The position numbers were made by a program, and so were the translations under genes. This document shows, piece by piece, positions 23,033 through 31,831 of a stretch of 64,000 nt of DNA. Location: assembly GCF_014518425.1 (NCBI RefSeq), contig NZ_JACVCU010000001.1:1116001-1180000 (forward strand), in the 5' to 3' direction. The notes beneath the pieces were generated by a model that worked only from the letters and a program-made list of their open reading frames with translations, had not been told where the DNA came from and did no database searches. Source of the DNA: Terrabacter sp. MAHUQ-38 (lineage in GTDB: Bacteria > Actinomycetota > Actinomycetes > Actinomycetales > Dermatophilaceae). Numbering within the stretch: the first letter of the stretch is position 1; the number at the start of each line of letters is the position of its first letter.

Positions 23033-23929
23033 TCAGGACGTGGCTGCCGACTGGTAGACGGCCTGCTCGACGTTGCCGAAGTACGGGCCGTACATGACGT
23101 CCTTCTCGCCGCGGTAGCCGAACGAGTTGAGCGAGTTGAGCTTGCCACCGGTGATCCAGCCGCCGCCCGAGGAGCCGCCGGTCATGGTGCACGGCAGCCG
23201 GTTGTCCGTGGAGCCGCGGCTGTCCTTCGTCGTGGGGCCCGAGCAGCGCCACAGGGTCTGGCCGTCGTACGGGCTCGCCTGCGGGTAGCCGTACGCGTCG
23301 AAGGTCAGGTTGTAGCCGAGGTTGAACGCGATCGGGTAGGAGCCGCCCACCGCGCCGACGAGCGTCTTGCCGCCCAGGGTGTTCATGACGGCGAACCCGA
23401 TGTCGTGGTTGAAGTCACCGCTCGTGCGCCACTGCTCGGTCGTGAGCAGGGTCCTGGCCGTGAACGTGCCGTAGGGGCGGTTCCCGTTCTCGTACTTGGG
23501 CACGAAGGCGAAGTTCGTCACGTAGGCCCCCGGCCCCTCGTTGACGCAGTGGCCGGCCGTCGTGACGAGCGAGTTGTTGGCACTCTGCGTCACGGTGCCC
23601 GAGCACACGTAGTTGAGGCCGCGCTCGGTGAAGAAGACCTTGCCGAAGAGCGGTGTGGCCGGGACCTGCACGGCGGTCGCGCTGCTCGTACCGCCGCCGG
23701 GCTTGCCCTTGAGGGGGAGGTACCTGTTCTCGCGGGGGATCGCGCTCTTCATCCGCGCCGGCGTCCAGTACTGCGTGATCCGCTTCTGCTCCGCCTGGGT
23801 CGTGGCCGCGGGGTGGCGCTCGACGTGGTTGTTCGTCCGCGCGGCCGTGGCCGTGGGCGCGACCGAGACCATCAGCGCGAGTGCTCCGGCGCCCATTGCC
23901 GCCGCAGCTGTCCTCATCATGGTGCGCAT
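23033..23929 (-). CDS. Secreted trypsin-like serine protease
   Basis: A 298-residue chymotrypsin-fold protease with a signal peptide (MRTMMRT, hydrophobic core, cleavage near TATAA-R at about residue 30). The triad is His127 in TTAGHCV, Asp176 in NHDIGFA and Ser254 in GGSSGGGW. Cys109/Cys128 and Cys229/Cys247 are placed for two disulfides. A pro-region of about 60 residues (RTNNHVERHPAATTQ...) separates signal and catalytic domain. The start at 23929 is set by GGAGGA seven bases upstream. No cell-wall anchor is visible. Substrate unknown; likely an extracellular nutrient or processing protease. Confidence 0.87.
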   Translation of the reverse strand: MRTMMRTAAAAMGAGALALMVSVAPTATAARTNNHVERHPAATTQAEQKRITQYWTPARMKSAIPRENRYLPLKGKPGGGTSSATAVQVPATPLFGKVFFTERGLNYVCSGTVTQSANNSLVTTAGHCVNEGPGAYVTNFAFVPKYENGNRPYGTFTARTLLTTEQWRTSGDFNHDIGFAVMNTLGGKTLVGAVGGSYPIAFNLGYNLTFDAYGYPQASPYDGQTLWRCSGPTTKDSRGSTDNRLPCTMTGGSSGGGWITGGKLNSLNSFGYRGEKDVMYGPYFGNVEQAVYQSAATS

Positions 23930-24080
23930 GCAGTTCCTCCGTCCAGGGAGGGCCGCCCGGCCAACCCCCGATCGGCGGCCCGGAATGCACGCTATGCGCC
24001 CAGAGGTCGGCACGGGACGGTTTTGCAGGTAAAGATCTGGTCTGGGACGGGGTCGCGGCTCCCGCCGGCCGGACCGGGGC

Positions 24081-24878
24081 TCAGACGGCCTGCGTGCGCA
24101 GCCAGTCGATGTCGGCCTTCTGCCCCTCGAGGCCGCCGGGCGTCTCGCACACCACCGGCGCGTTGGCGGCCCGGATGACGCCGGCGAGCGCGTCGCCGGC
24201 GATGTGGCCCGAGCCGAAGTTCGTGTGCCGGTCTGCGCCCGAGTCGAACTCGTCGCGCGAGTCGTTGGCGTGCACGAGGTCGATGCGACCGGTGATGGCC
24301 CGCACCTCGTCGACGACGGTGCCGAGGTCGTTGCCGCCGGCGTGGGCGTGGCAGGTGTCGAGGCAGAAGCCCACGGTGTCGCCACCGCTGGCCCGGCCGA
24401 CCGCGTCCCACAGCCGGGCGATCGCCTCGAGCCGACGTGCCATGGCGTTGTCGCCGCCCGCGGTGTTCTCGATGAGGAGCGGCACGGGCATGTCGAGGCC
24501 GTCGATGCACTTGCGCCAGTTGTCGAAGCCGACCGCGGCGTCCTCGTCGACGCCGAGGTGGCCGCCGTGCACGATGACGCCCTTCGCGCCGATCTCGCCG
24601 GCGGCGGTGAGGTGCTGCTGGAGCAGCTTGCGTCCGGGGATGCGGATGCGGTTGTTGAGGCTCGCGACGTTGATGGGGTAGGGCGCGTGGACGTAGAGGT
24701 CGACGCCCGCGGCCTCGGCGTCGGCCCGCAGCGCCGCCGCGCCACCGGCATACCGGATGACCGGGCCCTTGTAGCTCTGGGGGTCGCCCAGGAAGAACTG
24801 CGAGAGCGACGCCCCGCGGGCCCTCGCCTCGGCGATCGGGTCCTCCTGGTCGACGTGCGCACCGATGTGTAGAGCCAT
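24081..24878 (-). CDS. nfo: Endonuclease IV (AP endonuclease family 2)
   Basis: A 265-residue TIM-barrel AP endonuclease. The trinuclear zinc signature motifs are visible: VIVHGGHLG, LLIENTAGG, GFCLDTCHAHAGG and HANDSRDEFDSGADRHTNFG followed by SGHIAG. The enzyme nicks DNA 5' of abasic sites in base excision repair. Start ATG at 24878 (MALHIGAHVD) matches the family N-terminus. It stands alone, with its promoter divergent from the MFS gene 79 bases away. Confidence 0.9.
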   Translation of the reverse strand: MALHIGAHVDQEDPIAEARARGASLSQFFLGDPQSYKGPVIRYAGGAAALRADAEAAGVDLYVHAPYPINVASLNNRIRIPGRKLLQQHLTAAGEIGAKGVIVHGGHLGVDEDAAVGFDNWRKCIDGLDMPVPLLIENTAGGDNAMARRLEAIARLWDAVGRASGGDTVGFCLDTCHAHAGGNDLGTVVDEVRAITGRIDLVHANDSRDEFDSGADRHTNFGSGHIAGDALAGVIRAANAPVVCETPGGLEGQKADIDWLRTQAV

Positions 24879-24957
24879 GGACAGAGCGTATGCTGCCCCG
24901 CCGACACGAATTTCCGCGGCCGTGTCGAAGTGCGCCGGGCCCGTTCGACGTGAGGGC

Positions 24958-26490
24958 ATGACGACGATCACCGAGACCCCGACCACCCCGACCACCCCGA
25001 CCAGCACGCCCACGCGACGCCAGTGGCTCGCCCTCGGCGTCCTCGCCCTGACGGCGCTGCTCCTGTCGCTCGACGTCAGCGTGCTCTACCTCGCGCTGCC
25101 GGAGCTGTCCGCCGACCTCGGTGCGACGACCACGCAACAGCTGTGGATGCTCGACATCTACTCGTTCGTCCTCGCCGGCTTCCTCGTGACGATGGGCGCC
25201 GTCGGTGACCGGATCGGGCGCAAGCGCCTCCTGCTCACCGGCGCCGTCGCGTTCGGCGTCGCGAGCGCCGCCGCGGCCTACGCCACGAGCCCCGGCCAGC
25301 TCGTGTTCTGGCGCGCCGTCCTCGGCATCGCCGGCGCGACCCTGATGCCCTCGACGATGGGCCTGATCCGCACGATCTTCAGCGACGAGAAGTCGATGAT
25401 GACCGCGATCGGCATCTGGTACTCGTGCTTCATGGGCGGCATGGCCGTCGGACCGCTCGTCGGCGGTGTCCTGCTCCAGCACTTCTGGTGGGGCTCGGCG
25501 TTCCTGCTCGGCGTGCCGTTCATGATCCTGCTCGTGGTCGTCGGCCGCCGGGTGCTGCCCGAGTCCGACCGCCAGGCCGGTGCCAGGGTGGACCTGGCGA
25601 GCTCGGTCCTGTCGCTCGCGGCGATCCTGCCGGTCATCTACGGCTTCAAGGAGATCGCCCGCGGTGGCGACACGACGACGGCCCTGCTCACGATGTCCGC
25701 CGGCTTCGCGATGGGTGTCGTCTTCGTCCGCCGCCAGCGCCGCATCGACAACCCCCTCGTCGACCTGGCGCTCTTCCGCAGCCGCGCCTTCTCGACCGCC
25801 CTGGCCGTGATGCTCGCCGGCGGCGTGGTCATGGCCGGTGTCTCGTTCCTCAGCTCGCAGTGGCTCCAGCTCGTCGCCGGGCTCGACACGCTCGGTGCCG
25901 GCCTCTGGATGCTTCCGGCCAACATCGCCCTGCTCATCGGCTCGTCGTCGTCGGCGAAGATCGCCGCCCGGCTGGGCACCGCCCGCACGATGGCCTCCGG
26001 CCTCGTCGTCTGCGCCGCGGGCCTGGCGCTCTACACGCTGGTCGGACCCGCCGGTGGCCTGGGCCTGCTCGTCTTCGGCATGTGCCTGGCATCGTTCGGG
26101 ATCATGCTCCCGTCGACCCTGACGATGTCGGTCATGATGCAGTCCGCGCCGCCCGAGCGCGCCGGCTCGGTCGCCTCGATGTCGGAGACGTCGGCCGAGT
26201 TCGGGATCGCGGTGGGCGTCGCCGGCCTCGGCTCGCTCGCGACGTTCGTCTACCGCGACCAGCTCACGCCGTATGCCGCCGGGCACGCCTCCGGGGCCAC
26301 GAGCTCGGCGCTCGACTCCCTCGCCGGGGCCCTCCAGGCTGCGGGCTCCCTGCCCGTCGCCGCGGCCGACGAGCTCGTCGCCGCCGCACAGTCGGCCTTC
26401 ACCACCAGCCTCAACGTCGTCGCCGGTGTCGGGGCGTCCCTGTTCATCGTGTGCGCCGTGCTCACCCTGCGGGTACTGCGCACGCGCTGA
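24958..26490 (+). CDS. MFS drug efflux transporter, DHA2 (14-helix) type
   Basis: A 510-residue transporter with about 14 membrane helices. Family motifs include LDVSVLYLALPELSADLG in helix 1, motif A GDRIGRKRLLLTG, and motif C-like GMAVGPLVGGVLLQHFWW in helix 5, as in SmvA/QacA multidrug antiporters. The N-terminus is a Thr-Pro repeat (TPTTPTTPTSTPT) before the first helix. It uses proton motive force to expel cationic drugs or biocides; substrate is unknown. No adjacent regulator; transcription probably stops at the long hairpin just downstream. Confidence 0.87.
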   Translation: MTTITETPTTPTTPTSTPTRRQWLALGVLALTALLLSLDVSVLYLALPELSADLGATTTQQLWMLDIYSFVLAGFLVTMGAVGDRIGRKRLLLTGAVAFGVASAAAAYATSPGQLVFWRAVLGIAGATLMPSTMGLIRTIFSDEKSMMTAIGIWYSCFMGGMAVGPLVGGVLLQHFWWGSAFLLGVPFMILLVVVGRRVLPESDRQAGARVDLASSVLSLAAILPVIYGFKEIARGGDTTTALLTMSAGFAMGVVFVRRQRRIDNPLVDLALFRSRAFSTALAVMLAGGVVMAGVSFLSSQWLQLVAGLDTLGAGLWMLPANIALLIGSSSSAKIAARLGTARTMASGLVVCAAGLALYTLVGPAGGLGLLVFGMCLASFGIMLPSTLTMSVMMQSAPPERAGSVASMSETSAEFGIAVGVAGLGSLATFVYRDQLTPYAAGHASGATSSALDSLAGALQAAGSLPVAAADELVAAAQSAFTTSLNVVAGVGASLFIVCAVLTLRVLRTR

Positions 26491-26510
26491 CCTCGCCCGC
26501 CTCCACCCAC

Positions 26511-26553
26511 TCGAACCGGACGCGCCGCGACCTTCGCGGCGCGTCCGGTTCGA
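26511..26553. terminator. Strong hairpin terminator
   Basis: A perfect 20-bp stem (26511-26530 with 26534-26553) and a 3-base loop lie 20 bases after the MFS stop codon. It separates that gene from the next gene on the same strand. Confidence 0.88.
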
Positions 26554-26591
26554 CGGGCCCCTTCCGCGCTCCTCTGGCACGATGGACGCCC

Positions 26592-27329
26592 GTGACTGCC
26601 CTCCTGCGCATCCTCGGCGTCGAGGTGATGGCCCATCTGGGCCGCCGCCTCCCGGCACCGACAGCCCGTGTCCTGAGCGCCCTCGTGCTCGTCGGCGCCA
26701 ACCTCCTGCCCGTCTGGGCCGTTCTCGAAGGACGCCTCGGGATGGGCGACGTGCTGCTCATCTACTGGTTCGAGAACGTCGTCATCTGGTTCACGACCAC
26801 GGTCCGCATCCTCACGGCCACCCAGCCTGGGCCCCACCGGTCCCGCGCGCCGAGGCTCGGCGGGCTCGCCACGAGGCTCGCGGAGAAGACGTGGGTGACC
26901 GGCGACCCTGCGCTCGCCCTCCTCTTCGCGCTGCACTTCGGCATCTTCACCGTCGTGCACGGCGTCTTCGCCGCCGTCCTCGCCGGGCTGTCGGGGCTGC
27001 ACGGCGGGCTGCTCGACTGGGTCGCGACCATCGCGGCGATCCTGCTCAGCCACGCGCTGTCGCTCGGCCTGCACTGGTTCGGCCGGGGCGAGCGACAGGT
27101 CGTGAGCCCGGGGTGGGCCATGGTCGCGCCCTACCCACGGATGGTCGCGCTGCACCTGACCGTCATCCTCGGCTTCTTCCTCCTCGGCGGTCCGGACGGG
27201 CGTACGGCCGACGACCTCGGCGCTGTGGCCCTGCTCATGGGCACGAAGACCGTGCTGGACCTGCTCTTCCACCTCGGCGAACACCTCGCCTTCGCGCGGC
27301 GGGCCCGCGTCGTCGACCTCTCGCCCTGA
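26592..27329 (+). CDS. DUF6498-type integral membrane protein
   Basis: A 245-residue membrane protein with about six helices. The segment MGDVLLIYWFENVVIWFTTT resembles the YWFENV signature of DUF6498-type proteins, and HFGIFTVVHGVFA provides membrane-embedded His residues. GTG at 26592 is chosen as the first start that keeps the conserved N-terminal helix; no strong ribosome binding site is seen. Function unknown. It lies alone between a terminator and an A/T-rich promoter. Confidence 0.65.
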   Translation: MTALLRILGVEVMAHLGRRLPAPTARVLSALVLVGANLLPVWAVLEGRLGMGDVLLIYWFENVVIWFTTTVRILTATQPGPHRSRAPRLGGLATRLAEKTWVTGDPALALLFALHFGIFTVVHGVFAAVLAGLSGLHGGLLDWVATIAAILLSHALSLGLHWFGRGERQVVSPGWAMVAPYPRMVALHLTVILGFFLLGGPDGRTADDLGAVALLMGTKTVLDLLFHLGEHLAFARRARVVDLSP

Positions 27330-27337
27330 GCCGCCCT

Positions 27338-27367
27338 TGCATAACCAACCCTTATGCAGTCAATAAT
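27338..27367 (+). promoter_or_regulatory. A/T-rich palindrome and promoter before DUF4395 gene
   Basis: TGCATAA (27338-27344) and TTATGCA (27352-27358) form a perfect 7-bp inverted repeat with a 7-base spacer. TTGCAT (27337-27342) and AATAAT (27362-27367) could be -35 and -10 elements with the repeat between them, so a bound repressor would block the promoter. The start codon is only a few bases beyond, implying a very short leader. Confidence 0.5.
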
Positions 27368-27373
27368 GGATGC

Positions 27374-27889
27374 ATGAGTTCTTCGCGCTTCCCCTCCGTC
27401 GTCGACGACGTGACGGTCCGGCTCATCGCGGCTGTCGTCCTCGTCATCGGCATCGTCGCCCTCGCTGCCTCGCAGTGGTGGCTGTATGCCGTGCTCGCCG
27501 TCGACTTCTCCCTGCGGGCAGCGCTGGGGCCCTCGGCCAGTCCGGTCGCGCAGCTCGTGCAGCGGTGGATCCGACCCACCGTCGGCGCGGCGAAGCGGCC
27601 CACGCCTGGCCCGCCGAAGCGGTTCGCGGCGACCATCGGTGCCCTCCTGACGGTCGCCGCGACCGCACTCTGGCTCGTGGGCCTGGCCACCGGGTCCTCG
27701 GTGGCAGCCGCGTGGGTCGTCGGCGTCGGCGTCGTCATGGTCGTCTTCCCGGCGCTCGAGTCGGTGTTCGGCATCTGCGTCGGCTGCATCCTCTTCTCCG
27801 GGCTCATGCGCGTCGGGCTCGTCCCGGAGGAGATCTGCCTCGACTGCGCCGACATCACCCGCCGACGCGCGGGACAGGCCATCGGGTGA
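27374..27889 (+). CDS. DUF4395 membrane protein
   Basis: A 171-residue membrane protein with four helices in two pairs, matching DUF4395: FSLRAALGPSASPVAQLVQR between the pairs, and GICVGCILF in the last helix followed by EICLDCAD. The two C-X-X-C pairs are conserved in the family and could be redox active or bind metal. DUF4395 proteins often accompany sulfur-transfer or thioredoxin-like genes; none is adjacent here. The gene ends three bases from the opposing LLM oxidoreductase gene. Confidence 0.8.
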   Translation: MSSSRFPSVVDDVTVRLIAAVVLVIGIVALAASQWWLYAVLAVDFSLRAALGPSASPVAQLVQRWIRPTVGAAKRPTPGPPKRFAATIGALLTVAATALWLVGLATGSSVAAAWVVGVGVVMVVFPALESVFGICVGCILFSGLMRVGLVPEEICLDCADITRRRAGQAIG

Positions 27890-27892
27890 CGG

Positions 27893-28879
27893 TCAGCCCG
27901 CGGCGGCCCGCAGCTTCTCGAGGAGCGGCGCAGCGGCCTCGTCGAAGAAGCGCTCCTGGGCGTCCCCGCCGATCTGGACGAGCGCGATGTCGGTGAAGCC
28001 GGCCTTCCAGTAGGCGCCGACGGCCTCCACGATCTTGTCCAGGTCGGGCCCGCACGGGACGCTGGCGGCGACGTCCTCGGGACGTACGAACTGCGTCGCC
28101 CCGTCGAAGCCGGCCGGCGTGGGCAGGTCCGCGTTGACCGCCCAGCCGCCGCCGAACCACCGGAACTGCTCGTGTGCGCGTCGGACCGCCGCCTGCTCGT
28201 CGGGGTCCCAGCAGATCGGGATCTGTCCGATCGCGCGCGCCCCCGCCCCGATGCGCTCGGCGCCCTCCGTGCGGTTCCACGTCTCGACGAGCTCCGCCTC
28301 GGGCTCGACGGCGATCATGTGGTCGGCGAGCGGCGCGAGGCGCTCGATCGAGGTGTCCCCGCTAATGGCGACGGCGACCGGCACGAGGATGTCGGGCAGG
28401 TCCCAGATCCGCGCCGAGTCGACGTCGAAGTACTCGCCGTGGTGCGTCACGAGCTCGCCCGAGTGCAGCAGCCGGATGATCTCGATGGCCTCGACGAGCA
28501 TCTCGTGCCGCGTGTGGACCCCCGGCCAGCCCTCGCCGACCACGTGCTCGTTGAGGCTCTCACCGCTGCCGAGTCCGAGCGTGAACCGGCCCTCGGCGAG
28601 CAGCTGCATCGTCGCCGCCTTCTGCGCGACGACGACCGGGTGGTAACGCATCGTGGGGCACGTCACGTACGTCATGAGCTCGACCCGCTCGGTGGCCTGG
28701 GCGACCGCGCCGAGCACCGACCACGCGTACGGCGCATGTCCCTGCTCGGTGAGCCACGGGGAGTAGTGGTCGCTCGAGACCTCGAAGTCGAAACCTGCGG
28801 CCTCTGCGCGCACGGCCCACCGGACGAGGTCCCGGGGTCCGCTCTGTTCCGTCATCAGGGTGTATCCGAAGTTCGTCAC
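27893..28879 (-). CDS. LLM-class F420-dependent oxidoreductase
   Basis: A 328-residue TIM-barrel oxidoreductase of the bacterial luciferase-like superfamily. FGYTLMTEQ at the N-terminus, FEVSSDHYSPWL, MTYVTCPTMRYHPVVVAQKA and FTLGLGSGESLNEHVVG match the F420-dependent glucose-6-phosphate dehydrogenase-like subgroup found in actinobacteria. These enzymes transfer hydride to or from deazaflavin F420; the substrate is unpredictable. GTG at 28879 (VTNFGYTL) fits the family start better than an internal Met at MTEQSG or the upstream Met at 28915. Confidence 0.82.
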   Translation of the reverse strand: MTNFGYTLMTEQSGPRDLVRWAVRAEAAGFDFEVSSDHYSPWLTEQGHAPYAWSVLGAVAQATERVELMTYVTCPTMRYHPVVVAQKAATMQLLAEGRFTLGLGSGESLNEHVVGEGWPGVHTRHEMLVEAIEIIRLLHSGELVTHHGEYFDVDSARIWDLPDILVPVAVAISGDTSIERLAPLADHMIAVEPEAELVETWNRTEGAERIGAGARAIGQIPICWDPDEQAAVRRAHEQFRWFGGGWAVNADLPTPAGFDGATQFVRPEDVAASVPCGPDLDKIVEAVGAYWKAGFTDIALVQIGGDAQERFFDEAAAPLLEKLRAAAG

Positions 28880-28940
28880 CCCGAGGTCGTACCCCGTGGG
28901 GCGGTGGCGCCACACGGCGTGTCGTGCCTGTGGACGCCGT

Positions 28941-29660
28941 TCAGCCCAGGGCGTGGCGACCGAGGAACCGGCGGATCGCCTCGCGGGGCCGGTCCCGCAG
29001 CTCGGAGCCGTGGGTGAATGCCGCGACGTCGTAGTCGAGCTCGCCGAGGACGTGTGCCGTCTGCTGCGTCATCCGGAAGTCGGTGCACAACGCCTTGACC
29101 GGCCACCGCAGGCCGAGCACGTTGAAGATCGCGTCTCCCGTGATGAGCAGCCGCGAGTCCTCGTGGAGGAGCGACACGTGTCCCGGGGAGTGTCCCGGCG
29201 TGTGGATGACGCGTAGCCCTCCGGCGATCGGCAGCACCTCGCCGTCGGTGAGCTCGTGCTCCACCGGCAACGGCTCGAAGTCGCGCCCGGGCCTGGACAG
29301 CCGGTCGAAGAGGCGCCCGAGCAGGAAGCTGCGGTCGCGGGGTGGCGACGACCCCTCCATGGCGTATGCCGCGTCGCCGTGGTGGATCGTGAAGCTCCGC
29401 CCGGTCTCTCGGGCCACGTGCGCCGCACCGCCCGCGTGGTCGGGGTGCGCATGCGTCAGCAGCAGGCGAGTCACGTCCGAAGGGCTGGCGCCGATGGCGC
29501 CGAGGGCCGCGATGACCTTCGGCCCCGACCTCGACAGGCCCATGTCGACGAGCGTCACCTGGCCGTCGTCGTCGCGCAGCACGAAGCCGTTGACGAGGTC
29601 GCGCACGAGTGGGATGCGCCACACGTTGGGGACGAGCGGGACGACCAGATCCTTGGCCAC
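28941..29660 (-). CDS. Metallo-beta-lactamase-fold hydrolase
   Basis: A 239-residue MBL-fold protein. The metal-binding motif THAHPDHAGG (about residues 69-78) is intact, with a second His in HTPGHSPGHVSLL and an Asp in LITGDAIFN, followed by a late His in AFTHGSELRD. This is the glyoxalase II-like general hydrolase group; substrate unknown. GTG start at 29660. It is divergent from the PfpI-family gene with about 120 bases between them, which may hold both promoters. Confidence 0.83.
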   Translation of the reverse strand: MAKDLVVPLVPNVWRIPLVRDLVNGFVLRDDDGQVTLVDMGLSRSGPKVIAALGAIGASPSDVTRLLLTHAHPDHAGGAAHVARETGRSFTIHHGDAAYAMEGSSPPRDRSFLLGRLFDRLSRPGRDFEPLPVEHELTDGEVLPIAGGLRVIHTPGHSPGHVSLLHEDSRLLITGDAIFNVLGLRWPVKALCTDFRMTQQTAHVLGELDYDVAAFTHGSELRDRPREAIRRFLGRHALG

Positions 29661-29779
29661 GTGCTGACCCTAACGGCGGGGGTGAAGAAGCACGCGCGGA
29701 TGGGTAGGGGCGAAGGTGGCGGTGGTCACCGCCCCAGCACCGAGCAGTCGCTCCGAGAGGGCGAGCAGAGGAGGACGAC

Positions 29780-30349
29780 GTGGCCAAGCGAGTCGCATTT
29801 CTCGTCGCGAACGAGGGCATCGAGCAGGTCGAGCTGACCGAGCCGTGGAAGGCCGTGACCGACGCGGGGCACGAGGCCGTCGTCGTGAGCCCCGAGAGCG
29901 GCGAGGTCCAGATGTTCAACCACCTCGACAGGGCCGACACCAAGCCGGTCGACGTGACCGTCGCGGACGCGCGGGTCGAGGACTTCGACGCCCTCGTCCT
30001 GCCCGGTGGCGTCGCCAACCCCGACACGCTCCGCACCCATGAGGACGCGGTCGCGTTCGTACGCGAAGCCGTTGCCTCGGGCCGTCCGGTGGCCGCGATC
30101 TGCCACGCGCCGTGGACCCTCGTCGAGGCCGACGTGGTCAGGGGGCGCCGGCTGACCTCGTGGCCGAGTCTGCAGACCGACATCCGCAACGCCGGCGGCG
30201 AGTGGGTCGACGAGTCACTCGTCGTCGACGGCAACCTCATCACGAGCCGCAAGCCCGACGACCTGCCCGACTTCTGCGGTGCCGTCGTCGAGGCGCTCGA
30301 GCACGGCGCTGCCGCGGCAACCGCGGCCCCGGCTGCGTCCTCGGCGTAG
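29780..30349 (+). CDS. DJ-1/PfpI family protein (YhbO-like)
   Basis: A 189-residue DJ-1/PfpI protein. The nucleophile elbow AICHAPWTL holds the conserved Cys (about residue 111) followed by His, and an early Glu (NEGIEQVEL, about residue 14) is the partner acid. The block VLPGGVANPDTLRTHEDAV is typical of the YhbO/PfpI stress subgroup, proposed to deglycate or protect proteins or act as glyoxalases. GTG start at 29780 behind GAGGAGGA. The Ala-rich tail is low complexity. A clear hairpin follows the gene. Confidence 0.87.
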   Translation: MAKRVAFLVANEGIEQVELTEPWKAVTDAGHEAVVVSPESGEVQMFNHLDRADTKPVDVTVADARVEDFDALVLPGGVANPDTLRTHEDAVAFVREAVASGRPVAAICHAPWTLVEADVVRGRRLTSWPSLQTDIRNAGGEWVDESLVVDGNLITSRKPDDLPDFCGAVVEALEHGAAAATAAPAASSA

Positions 30350-30377
30350 CTGCTGCCGCGGGCCGCGGGCCCGCGAC

Positions 30378-30414
30378 GACCGCCCCTTCCGGATCCCTGC
30401 CGGGAGGGGCGGTC
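30378..30414. terminator. Hairpin terminator after PfpI gene
   Basis: A 10-bp stem (30378-30387 with 30405-30414) encloses a shorter inner repeat (CCGG/CCGG). It lies 29 bases downstream of the PfpI stop and before the M20 peptidase promoter. Confidence 0.7.
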
Positions 30415-30504
30415 CCTGTCCGGGGGCAACCGTCGTAGCCCCAGCGGCCGGACACCGTACATCTGCGATCTGCGTCGGTGCGGCCCGGGGATACGCTCCG
30501 GGGC

Positions 30505-31830
30505 ATGGACCGGGACGAGGCTGCTGTCGAGGCGCTGCGGGCACTGATCCGCATCCCGACGGTGTCGGACTGGGACCGTGACAAGGAGGACCGTGCCGCG
30601 TTCGAGGCGCTCCTCGTCGAGCTGCGCGAGCGCTTCCCGCGGCTGCACGAGGCGTGCGATCTCCAGCGCATCGCCGGAGACGCCCTGCTCGTGCGCTGGG
30701 CCGGGCGATCAGCAGAGCAGCCGGTCGTGCTCATGGCGCACGTCGACGTCGTTCCCGTCGGTGACGAGTCGGCGTGGACGCACCCGCCCTTCGCAGCCGA
30801 GGTGGCGGATGGCCAGGTCTGGGGTCGGGGAGCCCTGGACTGCAAGGGATCCCTGGTGGCGACGTGCGCGGCGGTCGAGTCCCTCCTCGAGGACGGCGCG
30901 ACCCCGGACCGCGACGTGTGGCTGTCGTTCGGCTGCACCGAGGAGGTCTCCGGCGGCGCCGCCAAGGAGGCCGTCCGGCACCTGCGCGAGCGCGCTGTCG
31001 AGCCGTGGTTCGTCATCGACGAGGGCGGTGCGATCGTCGAGGGCGTGCTGCCCGGCGTCGTGGCGCCGATGGGCGTCATCGGCGTCGCCGAGAAGGGGAC
31101 GGCCGTCATCGAGCTCACCGCGCGCGGCGACGGTGGGCACGCGTCCGCGCCCAGGAAGATGGGCGCGACGGCCAGACTGGCCAGAGCGATCCTGCGCCTC
31201 GAGAAGAAGCCCTTCCCCTCGCACCTGCCTGACGCGACGGTCGAGATGCTCGAGCGCGTCGGCGCCCACGCCCGGATGCCGTATGCCGCGGTCTTCGGCA
31301 ACGCGGCCCGACTCCGTCCGGTGCTCTCCCGGGTGCTCCCGCGGCTCGGCCACGAGACCGCCGCGATGGCACGCACGACGGTCGCGGTCACACAGCTCAC
31401 GGGGTCGCCTGCGGCCAACGTCATCGCCGCGACGGCCCGCGCCCTCGTCAACGTGCGGGTCATGGTGGGGGAGACCGTCGACGGGGCGATCGAGCGGATC
31501 CGCAGGACCATCGGCGACCCGCACGTCGAGGTGGCGCTCGTCAGCGGCGACGAGCCCAGCCCGGTCTCGCCCACGGACGACACGGCATACGCCCTGCTCA
31601 CGGCGACGCTCGAGGAGGTCTTCCCCGGGACGGTGCCGGTGCCGTACGTCATGCTCGCCGCGACCGACTCGCGACACTTCCACCGGGTCTGGCCGCGCGT
31701 CTACCGGTTCACGCCGTTCCGGATGACCGACGCGCAACGAGCCTCGATCCACGGCGTCGACGAGCGCATCGGTGTCGACGACTTCCTCGACGGCGTCAGC
31801 TGGTACCGCCGACTCATCGAACAGCTCTGA
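30505..31830 (+). CDS. M20-family metallopeptidase
   Basis: A 441-residue M20 peptidase. Dizinc site residues are visible: His in LMAHVDVVP, bridging Asp in WGRGALDCKG, the general base in CTEEVSGG, Asp in VIDEGGA and the last His near SRHFHRVWPRVYRFTP. The layout and EEVSGGAAKEAV resemble carboxypeptidase S/PM20D1-like members that hydrolyse dipeptides or N-acyl amino acids. ATG at 30505. The EEP gene starts one base after its stop, so the two are likely cotranscribed. Confidence 0.85.
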   Translation: MDRDEAAVEALRALIRIPTVSDWDRDKEDRAAFEALLVELRERFPRLHEACDLQRIAGDALLVRWAGRSAEQPVVLMAHVDVVPVGDESAWTHPPFAAEVADGQVWGRGALDCKGSLVATCAAVESLLEDGATPDRDVWLSFGCTEEVSGGAAKEAVRHLRERAVEPWFVIDEGGAIVEGVLPGVVAPMGVIGVAEKGTAVIELTARGDGGHASAPRKMGATARLARAILRLEKKPFPSHLPDATVEMLERVGAHARMPYAAVFGNAARLRPVLSRVLPRLGHETAAMARTTVAVTQLTGSPAANVIAATARALVNVRVMVGETVDGAIERIRRTIGDPHVEVALVSGDEPSPVSPTDDTAYALLTATLEEVFPGTVPVPYVMLAATDSRHFHRVWPRVYRFTPFRMTDAQRASIHGVDERIGVDDFLDGVSWYRRLIEQL

Positions 31831-31831
31831 G

